From: Steromphala cineraria
Taxonomy: Eukaryota > Mollusca > Gastropoda > Trochida > Trochidae
Direction of reading: 5' to 3'
Assembly: GCA_916613615.1 (NCBI GenBank)
Contig: OU744726.1
Location: 63,318,987-63,382,986, forward strand
DNA: 64,000 nucleotides
The position numbers were made by a program, and so were the translations under genes. Shown piece by piece: positions 1 to 19,064 of this stretch (its first letter is position 1; the number at the start of each line of letters is the position of its first letter). Below the pieces are notes generated by a model. The model searched no databases and had not been told where the DNA came from. It was given only the letters and a program-made list of their open reading frames with translations.

Positions 1-855
1 AAGTGCAGATAAACATTTGTAACACATTTAATTTTTGTGCTTGGGCCAAGTTTGCATTAGACATATCTATTACAAAATGGTCAAGTCAACAACATATTCA
101 GCAGGTAAAAAACAATTTCGTCCTTTCTTCAAGTTGTTTCTTATGATGTCATCAAACGATCAAAAATAGTGACCCTAAATGATAATTTATAATTATTTTT
201 GATTAAAATGTTTTATGGTTCAATTTCAATGCTAGTAAGAAATAAGAAACTTTAATTTTGCTATCAAGTACAGTTCTGACCTGGAATTTAATTGGAAAAA
301 AGTTATTGTTGAACCTTGTTCATTTATTGCTGACTTTGACTTCATCAGTTTTTATCTTTAGGTCATTAATGTTCCAACCATAATTAACTCAGGTAACCAT
401 TACCATCATCAGTACTAGGACCTTTTAGGGAAAGTTGATATGAGCCCGAAGAACATTTTTAGAAATGCAAACATTTGGACCCTATTGTGCTGTGATTTGA
501 ACAATATCAAACAAATAATTCTCACACTAAGAGGCTGATCCTTTCTGTTTGCTGCCTGAGAACCAAAGACCTTAGGGACATTATCAATCTAGGGAATTAC
601 ACCCCCGTAACCTGCTACACCTACTGCAGTGACAAAAACCATACTGAAGTCATATTTTAGAGATCATATTCTGAAACTTTTGAAGTGATGTTTCAAATTA
701 ACAATTAACAATTTGAGTCAAGATTTCCTACCTTTTAATAGAGGTTGAAAATTTGGGTATAAATACTCCTATGTAGACAACTATGGGGCCAATATTTGGT
801 ATCCTGACCTGATCTGGTTTGACAAGATCACCTTCTTAAAGCAGAGTTCAACTCC
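1..855. other. Non-coding AT-rich sequence, probable intron
   Basis: No exon-like reading frame flanked by plausible splice sites is visible here. It probably lies in an intron of the minus-strand gene whose last exon in the window ends at 2185 with an open phase-0 junction, so that gene continues beyond the left edge. Confidence 0.4.
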
Positions 856-1180
856 AATAATAATAATAATGTGCATACTTATATTGCACGTTTTCCAGTC
901 CTAAGACATGCTCAAAGCGCTACATTACTACCCCGAAGGAGTGTACTTTCACAGCTGCTACTAAGCGCTATAATCACCACCAATTAGGTCAGAACATCTA
1001 ATTTTCAGGTACCCATTTTAACAGCTGGGTGGACTGAGTGCAATGTGGATGATGTGCCTTGCCCAGGGACACAATACAAGATGAGATCCAAGTAAAAAAA
1101 TGTTGGTGTCTCCACCGGGATTTGAACCCGGGTCTCTGGCGTGAGAGGCCGGCATGCTAACCACTACACCACTGTGCTCC
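856..1180 (-). mobile_element. tRNA-Glu-derived SINE with (ATT)n tail
   Basis: Read on the minus strand, the element opens with a tRNA-like head: an A-box-like TGGTGTAGTGGTTAGCATGC and a B-box-like GGTTCAAATCC. The anticodon-loop equivalent reads CTCTCAC, giving a CTC (Glu) anticodon. The acceptor arm does not pair (GGAGCAC at the 5' side against TGGAGAC), so it is not a working tRNA. A body of about 220 bp follows and the element ends in (ATT)5 at 856-870. Just before the tail is a perfect stem GTGCA/TGCAC around ATATAAGTA. Head, body and short simple-repeat tail are the standard SINE plan; the LINE partner is inferred only. Confidence 0.8.
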
Positions 1181-2184
1181 ACCTTATAGATTTCCCTTCA
1201 TTCATTGTCTGTCTGTATACACTACAGGAGCAAAACAGCACTTCCTTGCAATGTAAAGAATTGAATCAGCGAAGGATCCAGGAATTGGAAATTTGGTGGA
1301 TTGGGTTGGACTATTGAAAGAGGTAGCTCATCCTTTTAACAGCAATTTTTGTAATGGAAACTTAGAAAGGGGGAATAAAAATTCAAGAGGGAGGGTTAGA
1401 AGCTGCACCAGGAAACTTAGGAGCAACATTAGGAACTAGCACATTGTTCATTACATGACATTTTAACCAATTTATCAAAGCGAGCAAATATATATTTCTG
1501 TGTTCTTACTTTCAGAAAGGATATATACACCGTTATAGTATTTGCAAAACTTTGCCACCAGGGGACAGATACAACAAAATCATTTATATTGTCACTTCAG
1601 TATGGTTTTTCCCATCCCATATAAAAGCTCACAGAATGCCCTGACAGAAGACATAAAAAAAATATATTTTTTTAAAAACTTTTTTCAAATATTTTTCCTC
1701 TAAAACACTAAGGAATGAAAAATTTAGATAGATCTTGTGATGTTTCTGTCAGAACATTCTCCCAATATGATAAACCGCTTGTTAATCATATATATAACCC
1801 AGCCCCTGCAACATATATATTGACAATTCACGCTAACAAACCACTGTATGCTGTCAATAGATCAACAAATCTTATATCATTCTGGATATCACTTTCAACA
1901 TCTTAATATCATTATTTATGTTAATTCTCTTTCAAGCTGAATAAAAAGCATAAACATTAAAATCAGGCAATAAAAAATTTAATCTGTAAAGCAATGCAAA
2001 TGAAAAATTTCAATTGAAATCTAAATTTTGCAAATTAAAACATTTAATAAGAAAATCTAAATCAAACTATTGCAGTGCAGGTTAAAACTTCTTTATGAAA
2101 TCTAGATTATCAATTAAAAAATATTACAAGCAAAATATGAATTTAATGATTTAAAAATATTATTTGCGGAGATTTGATGCATAC
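1181..2184. other. Non-coding AT-rich intron sequence
   Basis: Lies downstream (minus strand) of the last visible exon of the SFI1-like gene. It is very AT-rich with short poly-A and poly-T runs. A 63-codon open frame at 1715-1906 has no start context or family resemblance and looks like chance. Confidence 0.4.
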
Positions 2185-5100
2185 CTCAAAGTATTCCCTT
2201 TGTTTCTTAGCGTCAAGGGTGTGATGGTGCCAGGCCTCGAATATAACTCGCCCAATAGCAACATGGCAGATGTGTTGTAATTTCTGAAATGACACTGGAA
2301 GCAACAGAAATATTATCTTACACATTTTCAAGGGACGATAAGGGGGCTGACATTTTGTCTGTTCATAACAACTAAAAGTTTGTCCCTTTGTTCAATACAC
2401 ACATAAAATACAGGGTTTTAGTGATTGTTTTCATGGGTTTTAGTGATTTTACGAATTTGAATGGGCCTTGCCCTTACCTCAACACTAAACTTCAAAATAT
2501 TACTGGGACCAATTTTCATCAAATGAGTGAAATGGCCCATGGCCCCCAGTGGTACGACTAGTCTTGAGTCACTTCTATAGGGAGAGAACGAGGAGCACAT
2601 TAGGCTAATTCCTTTTTCTTTGTTATGTTTTCAAAGCCCTTTTAGTTCATAGATACTAAAAAGTACCATACACAGTGCATGAAACAAAAATTTTTATTGT
2701 GTAGTAAGGATGCGTGATATTATCAATATATTAGTATATTGCAATACAGGAATACAAGTAATACGAATCGGTACATACTTCTAAAAATATCCAATATCAA
2801 ACGTTTAAAAAAGAGCTATTTTCATCATTTTCATTAAAAAAAACCAGAACCAAATATTGACGGAAAATTAATTACAAAGTGAGAAGTTGTGTTGTGAAAA
2901 TAGCTCAAATATGATCATAAACAGTGATTGAAACAAGATGTGTTTGTGAAACACGAATGCCCCCGGATGCATCCTGCTCGCTGTGTCAAGGTCAAGGTCA
3001 CAAGGTCAAATGTCATGGTGTCATCTGAAAGTTCTCATCACAAGGGATCCATATGTCAAGTATCAAAGAGCTAGCTCTGACCAATCAAAAGTTATGACCA
3101 AGGTTAAAGTTTTTGTGGACAAACGGACAGACGGACGTCAAGGTCACAAGGTCAAATATCATGGTGTCATCTGAAAGGTCTCATCACAAGGGATACACAT
3201 GTCAAGTATCAAAGACCTAGCACTGACAGTATAGAAACTATAGCCAAGGTTAAAGTTTTCGGAAAATGCTCGCTGTGTCAAGGTCAAGGTCACAAGGTCA
3301 AATGTCATGGTGTCATCTGAAAGGTCTCATCACAAGGGATCCATATGTCAAGTATCAAAGAGCTAGCTCTGACCAATCAAAAGTTATGACCAAGGTTAAA
3401 GTTTTTGTGGACAAACGGACAGACGGACGTCAAGGTCACAAGGTCAAATATCATGGTGTCATCTGAAAGGTCTCATCACATGGGATACACATGTCAAGTA
3501 TCAAAGACCTAGCACTGACAGTATAGAATCTATAGCCAAGGTTAAAATTTTCGGAAAATGCTCGCTGTGTCAAGGTCAAGGTCACAAGGTCAAATGTCAT
3601 GGTGTCATCTGAAAGGTCTCATCACAAGGGATCCATATGTCAAGTATCAAAGAGCTAGCTCTGACCATTCAAAAGTTATGACCAAGGTTAAAGTTTTTGT
3701 GGACAAACGGACAGATGGACGTCAAGGTCACAAGGTCAAATATCATGGTGTCATCTGAAAGGTCTCATCACAAGGGATACACATGTCAAGTATCAAAGAC
3801 CTAGCACTGACAGTATAGAAACTATAGCCAAGGTTAAAGTTTTCGGAAAATGCTCGCTGTGTCAAGGTCAAGATCACAAGGTCAAATGTCATGGTGTCAT
3901 CTGAAAGGTCTCATCACAAGGAATCCATATGTCAAGTATCAAAGACCTAGCTCTGACCAATCAAAAGTTATGACCAAGGTTAAAGTTTTTGTGGACAAAC
4001 AGACAGATGGACGGACTGACGGACAGACGGACAGGTGAAAAACAATATACCCCCGGAATCTCCGATTCGGGGGCATAAAAATATCCCTTTTCAAAACGGC
4101 TCATAGCTTAGCAATGATGATCGTTCTTAACGCTCATATTTAGACAGTAGTGTGTTGTTGTGAGATCACAATTTAAGTGTGCTGTCTTGATGTCGGCAGT
4201 TTTACTTGATTTGTGGGGAAAGTTACAAACAGAACACTAAATTTCCATTTTAAACTGATTTGATCAAACTCGTAAACTATTTGGTATCAAATTCATGTTT
4301 TCTCATTTTATACAAAATCATGACAGTTTTGAAAAAAATATTATTGATTTAGGAACATTAAGTATACTCTATATACATAAGTGTTTTACCAAAAACATCA
4401 AACAATACTAATTTTAGAGAAGACTTACTTGCTTGTCTCCCCTTCCTGTAGTTTATCCAAGCCTGTAACAAGCGTAAAACATTTGAAATAAAAAAAAATA
4501 TATGAGGACTTCATACATGAAAAAAAAGTTGAATTGCAAAGAAAACATATTTAACCTGAATGTATACCGTAAAATCATTACATTGTATTGCTATAAATAA
4601 CAGTAAGAAAACAATATGTGTGGTTAAATGCTTTGATAACCTGATGGCAAATTGTGGTGATAGTTCAGGAGTTATATCCTCTTTTAGAATACTTTTTTAA
4701 TCATTGCCAATAAAAAGGTTGAAACGTTCACAAACCCTTTTACAAAAACTCCTGGACCCATCAATGTTTTGATTGATTAATATTTTATTTATTCAGGAAA
4801 AGGATTGGGTACAAGTTGTCCAACTTAGAAAAGCCGTCCAACCCACTCAAAACTTACTGGTTAAATTTCAGATATCTGATGTTTTTTTCAAAAGTGCTAA
4901 AAATATGAAAAGGTATGATTTAAGAATTCATTTATTTCTAATTTCTTTTTAAATTAAAACTATTTCAAAGATGTAAGTAATAACAAACCCTCTAATTTAT
5001 CAAGATGAACTCTCAACACGCTCTAGATAAAAAATATCAAAATATGTGATTTGAGAATTAATTTATTTCTAATTTCTTTTGAAATAAAATCTAAATCAAA

Positions 5101-8100
5101 GATGTAAGTATAATAACAAACCCTTCAATTTATCAAGATAAATTCTCAACATCCTCTAGATAAATAATATCAAAATGTATGATTTGAGAATTAATTATTT
5201 CTAATTTCTTTAGAAATAAAATCTGAAGATTAAAGCAAAAACAAACCCTCCAAATATTCAGATGAAGTCTCAACATCCGATGAGCATGATGTTTCGCTGC
5301 AGTGTCCATCTTCCCTTGCAGAATTTCTTGCTTCTTCTTACAATGGAGATAATACTGCATCCAGGAACTACAAATGATTGAAATTGTCATTTTGGAAACA
5401 AGTTTTAAATTTAAGGTCATTAATGTTGTTCGTCTTTTCCCTTAAGGTCAAATAATACTTGAGAAACTATATTTTCCTTTTTTTAAAAGAGGGTAATTTA
5501 ATGGTTTCCTTGTTAACAAAAAAATAATTTTCATAATGATATTTAAAAAAATTTAGTGATATCTTCTTTTGAGGCATCATTGATTTACTAATTTATGGAC
5601 TTTATTATTAATACTTATTTTAAAGTTATTCACTGAAGTTACTTCTAAATGAATTTTAACAAACTTTCTCACTTGTAGCAAAGCCTCTTCAATGATGTGT
5701 TGTAGTATCCATAAGCTATTGCATACATCTCGGGGCTGGGCTGTAATCAATATTAATTAAAAAATTAATCAAAACTATTCAAAATGACCACTATAAAGAG
5801 GCAAGCTTGACAGTGCCCAGTGCTCATTGTTATGGTTTTTACCAATTTATTTTCATATTTTATATCTATATATCAAGCTGACCAATCGTTTAATAAAAAT
5901 ACCCTGACTGGACTGTTCTTTTAAAGGGGCAGTAGCACGTTTTTTAACAATTTTATATTTTAAATTTTTGACTGATAATTGTACGCTAATGCTACATGTA
6001 TTACTTTGATAGTGTCAAAAATCTCATTACACAAACCAATCATCCATAGTCAGAAAACAAATTATAAGGATTCACATAAAATCCATTGGCAGCCATTTTT
6101 GTGTGAACACCTTTAAATCATTTTGTGTTAGAAAAGGAATCGCATGGCTTATCTTTACATTATTTATTTGATTCATTACTGCTTCATTTAGTTTAAATAC
6201 ATTGTCTTAAGAATGATACCATTTATTTCAATTTTCCTGACATCACCTTATATTCCCCTAAAAACGTGCTACTGCCCCTTTAAAGACTTAATTGAAATTC
6301 TTTTTTTGATTAATCACACAAATAAACTAACCAACTTAAATCCAAATATAAGCCTGTTTTATCTGAATGAATACACAGAATATGATTAACTTCTTGTGAT
6401 TAATATCAATAAGAATAAAAAGATAACTAATCTCATATTGTTCTGTTGTTATGAAAACGCCAAACGGAATTCAAATTAGATATAGACAATTTAATTGATA
6501 TGGGTCTCTAGTTCACGAAATACTCCAAAATTACAAATAGAGAATTATCCAGGTAACTCCTCAAATTCCAATAATACAGCTGAGCAATGTAATGAGTCAG
6601 AACAACACTTTAAAGGGGCAGTAGCACGTTTTTTGATAATTTTATATTTCAAATATTTCACTGATAAATGTAAGGTAATGCTGAATGAATTATTTTGATA
6701 GTGTTAAAAATCTCATTACACAAACCAATCATCCATAGTCAGAGGACAAAGTATGAAGATTCACATAAAATCTATTGGCGGCCATTTTGTGTGAACACCT
6801 TTAATTCATTTTGTGTAAGAAAAAGGAACCGCATGGCAAAACTTAGAGTTATATATTTGAATTATTACTGCTCCATTTAGTTTAGTTTAAATACATTGTC
6901 TTTCAAATGGAACCATTAATGTTAATTTTCATGACATCATCTTATACTCCCCCCAAAAAACGTGCTACTGCCCCTTTAACCCACGCTGCACTGTGGCTAA
7001 TGAATTCGAAACACATTAAGACAACAAAGGGTTATGATTGTCATAATTGTTTTTACAATACACACCATGAAGAAGTCATCAAAATTGAACAAGAGATCCA
7101 GATTGCTCTCCGTGAAGAACCGCAGCTTTGGTTTCATATGAAGATCAACAAACATGTCCCTTGAAATAAAAAAAAATATTTATCATAAGAATGGCATATA
7201 TGTGTTTTTAGTCATTTATTCTGGTCAATGGTTTTTTTAAAATTACAAATCACAACTTTTTATCGTTGATATACTTAAATAATAAGCACTTTCAAGTAAT
7301 CAACTCCCTCAAGCCCCATCCGTGGATAAGTGCCGCCCCTCTTTGTGTTTCACTTTAAAAAACAACAAGTACTTCACAATTAAATGATAAAATTGGAAGT
7401 TTAAGATACATGATTCTAACAATATTCCCTGTGTCACTTTACATTAAAAAGAGACGTTAAAAAGCGAAGTTTACATCAATAAGAGAAGTTAGGATCCATC
7501 GGTTTGACAAGTAAACTTACCACTGCAGTTCATCAATTCCATGTTCCTTTAGTAGCTTGAGTTTGTCCAAAATGAACTGTAAAGGGTCTTCAGGACACAT
7601 CACTGCCAGTCCAGTCAGCAGTGCCTATAGATAGGTCAGAGAGAGAGAGTTTGACATTAAAAATTTAAAAAAGAAAACATGATACAAAAGATAAATTTTC
7701 CTTTTAACTTTTTTCCCTCACAAGATGAGATTTACATGGTATTTGTTGAGATGCAAAAAGTTCATAACTCATTTGACCTATGAAGTCGCACTGATTTACT
7801 TTTTTTCTTAAAATTACTGTGTCCGCTTTAAAAAAAAGTTTTACGTCTCTATGTGCATATTGAATTTGTTTTTCACTTTTTCTTTCTTATTTGATCATTT
7901 TTCTGAACAAAAATGGCTGAATAGATCATCTATGTCTTAATAGATAACTATACTAGCATGCAATGTTTGGCTGTAATAGCTTTATCGGTTTGGGCAAATT
8001 TGTGTCCAAAGCATTGCTAGAATGTAAATGATACAACACGCCAATAACAGAACCGTATAAGTATTCAGCCCCGAAAGGGCTGAATTCTAAATGAAATTTG

Positions 8101-9440
8101 TTATACTACGGTAAATGATAAAGGCTCTTTAGCAGTGGTTGAATTATGTATCTATGGCACAGTGTGAGGTAAACAAAACCCAATGATATAGCCTACATAA
8201 TCATACAACATGAATAAAATTAAGAAATCTTTGATTAGTAAAGAAAAGATAAGATGAGACTGAAGAGAAGAAAATTAATAAGGTATTTCAAACATTTTGT
8301 GGATTTTTGTTTTCATTTTAGTTTACCCTAGATTTAACAGATTGCCACAAGGGTGACTTTAAACAAAATTTGAAGTTTTAGTTTGCATAGCTATCAAGTT
8401 ATACTTCAGAAAGGAATTTTGATGACTCCACATATTGATTTGCAGTGACAGTATAATGATAATAATAATCTGTAAGTTGATAAATTTGGCATTTTGTTTA
8501 ACTTTTATGTGTGCATATATAACTGGAGCATCATTACTGTATTACCCCGTAAAACAATATTGATTAAAGCCTATATGTAATTTATTAATTCATGATACAA
8601 GTGAAACTGAGTAAAATTATTAAATTTTGAAGAGATTATATTCTCAGATTGTTGTATAACGATACAGAAAGAAACATATTATTTCACATTAATTAAAGCA
8701 TTTTACATAAAAATGTTTTGAATGACTTTTTGAGATATTATTTCATAGGACATATTTATGATACTATATCATTGTATATCTTATCAACTTCTTTGTTGTT
8801 ATCAAATTTGATTTCCACTGTTTGAGTTATTAAACAGCTGAGTAGACAAAAGCTATCTCATCACTAATAAGATATTGAATATCAATCTTATCATTTGTCT
8901 ATGAACATTTTTATTGGGGTACAGTATCATGAGTATGACTATAGATATAAACCCGGTGTTGTTCATTTTTTAATCAATGTTGTCATGCCATTCTCCACAG
9001 GATAATGTGGCTGTAAGATATCAATCTATTGATACAACTGAACTTGTGACAACACAATTGCCTGGATAAGTTAATGCATATTTGTTTAAAAGTTTGTGAA
9101 TCAATTATCATTTTATGTTTTTATAGAACTAATGACTGTAGGGGCAATATTTCTTGACAAGAACATGTCTTATGCAATAAATGTGATGACATTTCGTCGT
9201 CCCCTCATTACTGACTTTGAGGCGGCGACACATATGAAATGTGTGAATTTATAATGACGGACTCATCTCAATACTTTCATGTGATCGCTTCTGTTTGTGT
9301 ACCTAAACTTAGAGATCTTAGAAAACTTACTAAGTAAAAATAGGTTGTAATACATTGCTTACCTCATAAATATCTGGTAACTTGTTATTCCGCAAATAAA
9401 TCCTTAAATCTGGATCTAAACCTTTAAGTGATGCTGCCAT
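2185..9440 (-). CDS. 5' part of an SFI1-like / FBXL13 (DRC6)-like gene, five exons
   Basis: Exons (minus strand): 9440-9363, 7624-7521, 5367-5247, 4462-4429 and 2294-2185, phases 0, 2, 0, 1, 0, all with GT/AG introns. Together they encode 149 residues from ATG at 9440 (MAASLKGLDPDLRIYL). Residues about 10-60 look like a short dimerisation-type helix pair: NKLPDIYEALLTGLAVMCPE, then LKLLKEHGIDELQ. From about residue 62 there are Trp-centred helical repeats (HRMLRLHLNIWRAW, RVIFEAWHHHTLDAKKQREY) like SFI1-type centrin-binding helices. The same order occurs near the N terminus of FBXL13/DRC6, a dynein regulatory complex F-box/LRR protein. That naming is from memory of the family, not a search; the F-box and LRRs would lie beyond the left edge. 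The exon 2-3 join (TG|T, Cys) is the least certain and a further exon may lie between. Confidence 0.6.
2940..4077 (+). mobile_element. Pearl-like element A (292-bp core repeats, ACGG tract, 3' hairpin)
   Basis: The element begins near TGTTTGTGAAACACGAATGC, runs through tandem core units, then a short degenerate ACGG tract (about 4003-4031), and closes with a hairpin at 4050-4073: arms CCCCCGGAATC and GATTCGGGGG around TCC, with one bulged base. Core repeat, ACGG microsatellite and terminal hairpin is the plan described for bivalve pearl elements, non-autonomous repeats since linked to Helitron/Helentron transposons. No transposase-like coding sequence is present. It sits in an intron of the SFI1-like gene. 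Boundaries are approximate. Confidence 0.7.
2983..4035 (+). repeat. 292-bp higher-order tandem repeat (AB dimers, A-B-A-B-A-B-A)
   Basis: Equivalent points recur at 3266, 3558 and 3850, an exact 292-bp period. Each period contains two related half-units of about 146 bp. Half-unit A ends with GTGGACAAACGGACAGA; half-unit B ends with AGTTTTCGGAAAATGCTCGC. The array is three AB dimers plus a final A, which leads into the ACGG tract. Open frames at 2983, 3266, 3558 and 3850 are a by-product of the repeat. Each half-unit starts with two or three AGGTCA hexamers. Confidence 0.9.
5935..6279 (+). mobile_element. TTAA-flanked MITE, copy 1 (345 bp)
   Basis: Terminal inverted repeats AGGGGCAGTAGCACGTTTTT (left) and its near-exact complement (right) are flanked by TTAA on both sides (5931-5934 and 6280-6283). 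A TTAA target duplication is the signature of piggyBac-superfamily transposition. The interior is non-coding, so this is a non-autonomous miniature element. It lies in an intron of the SFI1-like gene, about 330 bp from copy 2. Confidence 0.8.
6614..6975 (+). mobile_element. TTAA-flanked MITE, copy 2 (362 bp)
   Basis: Same family and orientation as the copy at 5935. Left end AGGGGCAGTAGCACG, right end CGTGCTACTGCCCCT, with TTAA at 6610-6613 and 6976-6979. The interior aligns with copy 1 (for example both carry CAAACCAATCATCCATAGTC). Short open frames here are chance frames in the element. Confidence 0.8.
7625..9362. other. Intron 1 of the SFI1-like gene; no other feature recognised
   Basis: AT-rich intron with no exon-like frame. 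The only structure seen is a small perfect stem at about 8073-8095 (ATTCAGCCC and GGGCTGAAT around CGAAA). Confidence 0.5.
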
Positions 9441-9508
9441 CGTTATATGCTCAAATTTCGATGTTATTTATAATTTAATATCACAACATCTAGCAAGACA
9501 CCATGTTT

Positions 9509-9523
9509 GTTTCTTGTAGCAAC
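9509..9523. promoter_or_regulatory. Imperfect X-box-like (RFX) site
   Basis: GTTTCTTGTAGCAAC has one good RFX half-site (AGCAAC) and one degenerate half-site (GTTTCT), 3 bp apart. It is about 70 bp upstream of the minus-strand ATG, a usual distance for ciliary genes. One half-site departs from consensus, so this is suggestive only. Confidence 0.3.
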
Positions 9524-9666
9524 GGACCAGAGTTATGTCCCTTTGCCTAAATCACTCGGAAATCATCGTTAATTTCCGCGAGTTTGTGACTTTTGTTTCG
9601 TTTCGCTTCTTGAACATTTCTCAATTTACACTCGACAGCGGAATTGTGGGATCGGTGGCCATGATT

Positions 9667-9674
9667 TGACGTCA
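9667..9674. promoter_or_regulatory. Perfect CRE palindrome TGACGTCA
   Basis: A consensus cAMP-response element (CREB/ATF site), 146 bp upstream of the Arf ATG and about 230 bp upstream of the SFI1-like ATG. A related TGACGTGG lies 23 bp downstream. Confidence 0.55.
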
Positions 9675-9812
9675 CCATCAGTGCTTGTTGTCCAAATTGA
9701 CGTGGCACGAAGTTAAGATAGTTTGCCAGTTCGGTTGATGACATTGTTGGGTAGATTCAAAGGTTTTAGACATAACACTCTCTTTATTTATTTATTCTGT
9801 TAACTTGCAGCC

Positions 9813-17061
<7,249 letters not shown>

Positions 17062-17459
17062 TCACCTGAGTAGTGAATAGGTAAACAATCATCAGCTGTC
17101 ATTTGTCTTCAAAATCTGCTACAAATCCAGGCAGTCTGCAGATACAGAAGTTGGGTGTTGACTCTGTACAATTCAGACTAAGGTTGTTTCAGTTACATGT
17201 TCATGGTTATGATCAAAAATGTCAATGGCCTAATAGCTTGATTGGAATTAACTATTGTTATTTTTAGAGTTCATAGAATTGTGAACTCAAAAGTTGGGAA
17301 TTCTGGTTTATTGGTTTAAAATTGAGTTAAAAGTGGAAAATGTTTGTAACTGTAAATGGTTGATTCCGTGATATAAGGTCACTTTTTGGAATGTTATGCA
17401 ACAGTTTCCGGGCCCACTTTCACAATGCTTCCTTATGCTTAAGTCATCTTGTATATCCT

Positions 17460-17850
17460 TGTTATAAGGCACCTTAGCGCTAAAGTAGCTTTGCAAATAA
17501 AGGGTTTTAGTCTTCTCCTTGTTATATTAATGCAACTTAGCGCTAAAGGAGTGTTGTGAAACAGGGCTAGGATCTACTTCTTGTTATAAGGCACCTTAGC
17601 GCTAAAGGAGTGTTGTGAAACAGGGCTAGGATCTACTTCTTGTTATAAGGCACCTTAGCGCTAAAGGAGTGTTGTGAAACAGGGCTAGGATCTACTTCTT
17701 GTTATAAGGCACCTTAGCGCTAAAGGAGTGTTGTGAAACAAAGGGTTTTAGTCATCTTGTTATAAGGCACCTGAGCGCTAAAAGAGCTTTGCAAATAAAG
17801 GGCTTTAGTCTTCTCCTTGTTATAATGCACCTTAGTGCTAAAGGAACATT
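17460..17850 (+). repeat. 59-bp minisatellite, about seven copies, each with a TTAGCGCTAA palindrome
   Basis: The core CTTAGCGCTAAAG recurs at about 17473, 17536, 17595, 17654, 17713, 17771 and 17831, spaced 58-63 bp. Most units contain the perfect 10-bp palindrome TTAGCGCTAA; the last two are degenerate (TGAGCGCTAA, TTAGTGCTAA). The three central units are nearly identical and differ from the outer ones, which suggests local homogenisation. Confidence 0.9.
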
Positions 17851-18249
17851 TAATAACTTGGGTCTACTAGCACAACTCTCTTAGACAATCTTAGCTGAAT
17901 GAATATGAGCTGTGGCATTCTCTCAGGCCTGTGAGAATGTTTGTAGCAGATTTTGAATTGCCTGAAAGAGTTGCGAGAGGACATGTTTGGAAGTTTAGTT
18001 CTACCGTGGTGAAACTGGTTCACATTGGGGGGTACAAGTTCTACAATCTTGTAAATGTCATTCCTGTATTGTTAGTCAGCTCTATACTATTTATGTTTGT
18101 ACTGGTTTTTGTGTCGTGCATGATTTTCACTTGTTTTCCATGTTAAACTCAACAGCTTATGTACTGTGCATAGCATTGATCATGCTTTTTAATTCCATGT
18201 TAAAATTGTTTCGGCAGAATGGTCTGCCTCATATTGGATGAAGGTTGTA

Positions 18250-18255
18250 AATAAA
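18250..18255 (+). promoter_or_regulatory. Candidate Arf poly(A) signal AATAAA
   Basis: First canonical AATAAA I noted downstream of the minisatellite, about 1.19 kb after the Arf stop. A second lies at 18958-18963. Confidence 0.4.
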
Positions 18256-19064
18256 TCATTAATTTGACATTTGTCCATATTTTGTACATGTTGTATTTTG
18301 TATAAGTCCCAGACATGTTTGGTGAAACAATCGTGGTTAAAATGGTTTTAAAAGCTGACGCAACTTTAGTTTCTTCACCCCTTCAGTTAGGGTAGTATGT
18401 ATGTGTGAATTCACAATATATACTGCTTTGGCTTTAGGGTCATTTGTTTTACATTTGTTAAAACTTGCGTCTTTTCGTCATATTTTGTATTAAGTTGCCC
18501 AATATCGATCAGGATTGAACGTTGTCAATATAACTAGCTTTATGAATACTATTAGTAAATTATTGGACGATTTGACTGAACAATTGAAAACTTTTATCTC
18601 ATGAACAAACAATTGATGAATTAAATTTTCATTCTTCACTTTCTTTATAGTGTTGCAAAAAACATTCAATCAGCACCAACTTCTGATTTTGAAATATACA
18701 CATTAACTTGGATGAGTATAGGTTTGTTTACAAACCTACCATACTCATTTTCAACTCAAAATTAGTATTGACTACCATATTTGCACCACCTGTTTGCATG
18801 GGCAGGGATAATCAGCATTTTCATTTAAACATTTGATGTAATATTCCAAGAAATCTGTTTATCTTCAATATGAAAGCATTGTGTATGTATATATAAAACA
18901 TTGTAAGCGCAGTGTTTTAAGGCACTTGACTTACAAGTTTGGAAGTGGTAGGGTGGAAATAAAACTTGTTAACAATGTCACTGCTTCCTTGTTTCTCAGT
19001 CTCAATAAATTAAGATCTAAATTGCTTCACTTCGTTGTGTATGTATCTCACCATATATAGATAT

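Larger units (their letters stand above)
9441..9812. promoter_or_regulatory. Shared head-to-head promoter region of the SFI1-like gene and Arf
   Basis: The two start codons point away from each other, 372 bp apart. The interval is richer in CG dinucleotides than its surroundings and has no TATA box. It holds a perfect CRE at 9667-9674, a CRE-like TGACGTGG at 9698-9705 and an imperfect X-box-like site at 9509-9523. A CTTGCAG just before the Arf start (9804-9810) follows a pyrimidine-rich stretch and may be a splice acceptor, in which case Arf has an untranslated first exon inside this interval. A 65-codon minus-strand frame at 9547-9744 is judged chance. Confidence 0.65.
17062..19020 (+). other. 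Probable Arf 3'UTR and downstream sequence
   Basis: There is no further Arf coding sequence after the TGA at 17059-17061. Candidate AATAAA poly(A) signals lie at 18250-18255 and 18958-18963, implying a 3'UTR of about 1.2 or 1.9 kb. A palindromic minisatellite at 17460-17850 falls inside it. A 71-codon frame at 17931-18146 is probably chance. Confidence 0.55.

Noticed and set aside
1104..1180. Apparent tRNA-Glu(CTC) gene on the minus strand
   Set aside because: Acceptor stem does not pair and the sequence continues into a SINE body and (ATT)n tail.
2983..4038. Four repeated small proteins starting MLAVSRSRSQGQ
   Set aside because: Chance open frames generated by the 292-bp tandem repeat.
2940..4077. 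CRISPR-like array
   Set aside because: Repeat units directly abut without unique spacers and the setting is eukaryotic; the same holds for the other tandem arrays.
9547..9744. 65-codon frame in the promoter region
   Set aside because: Overlaps the promoter of two genes, has no domain and no splice partner.
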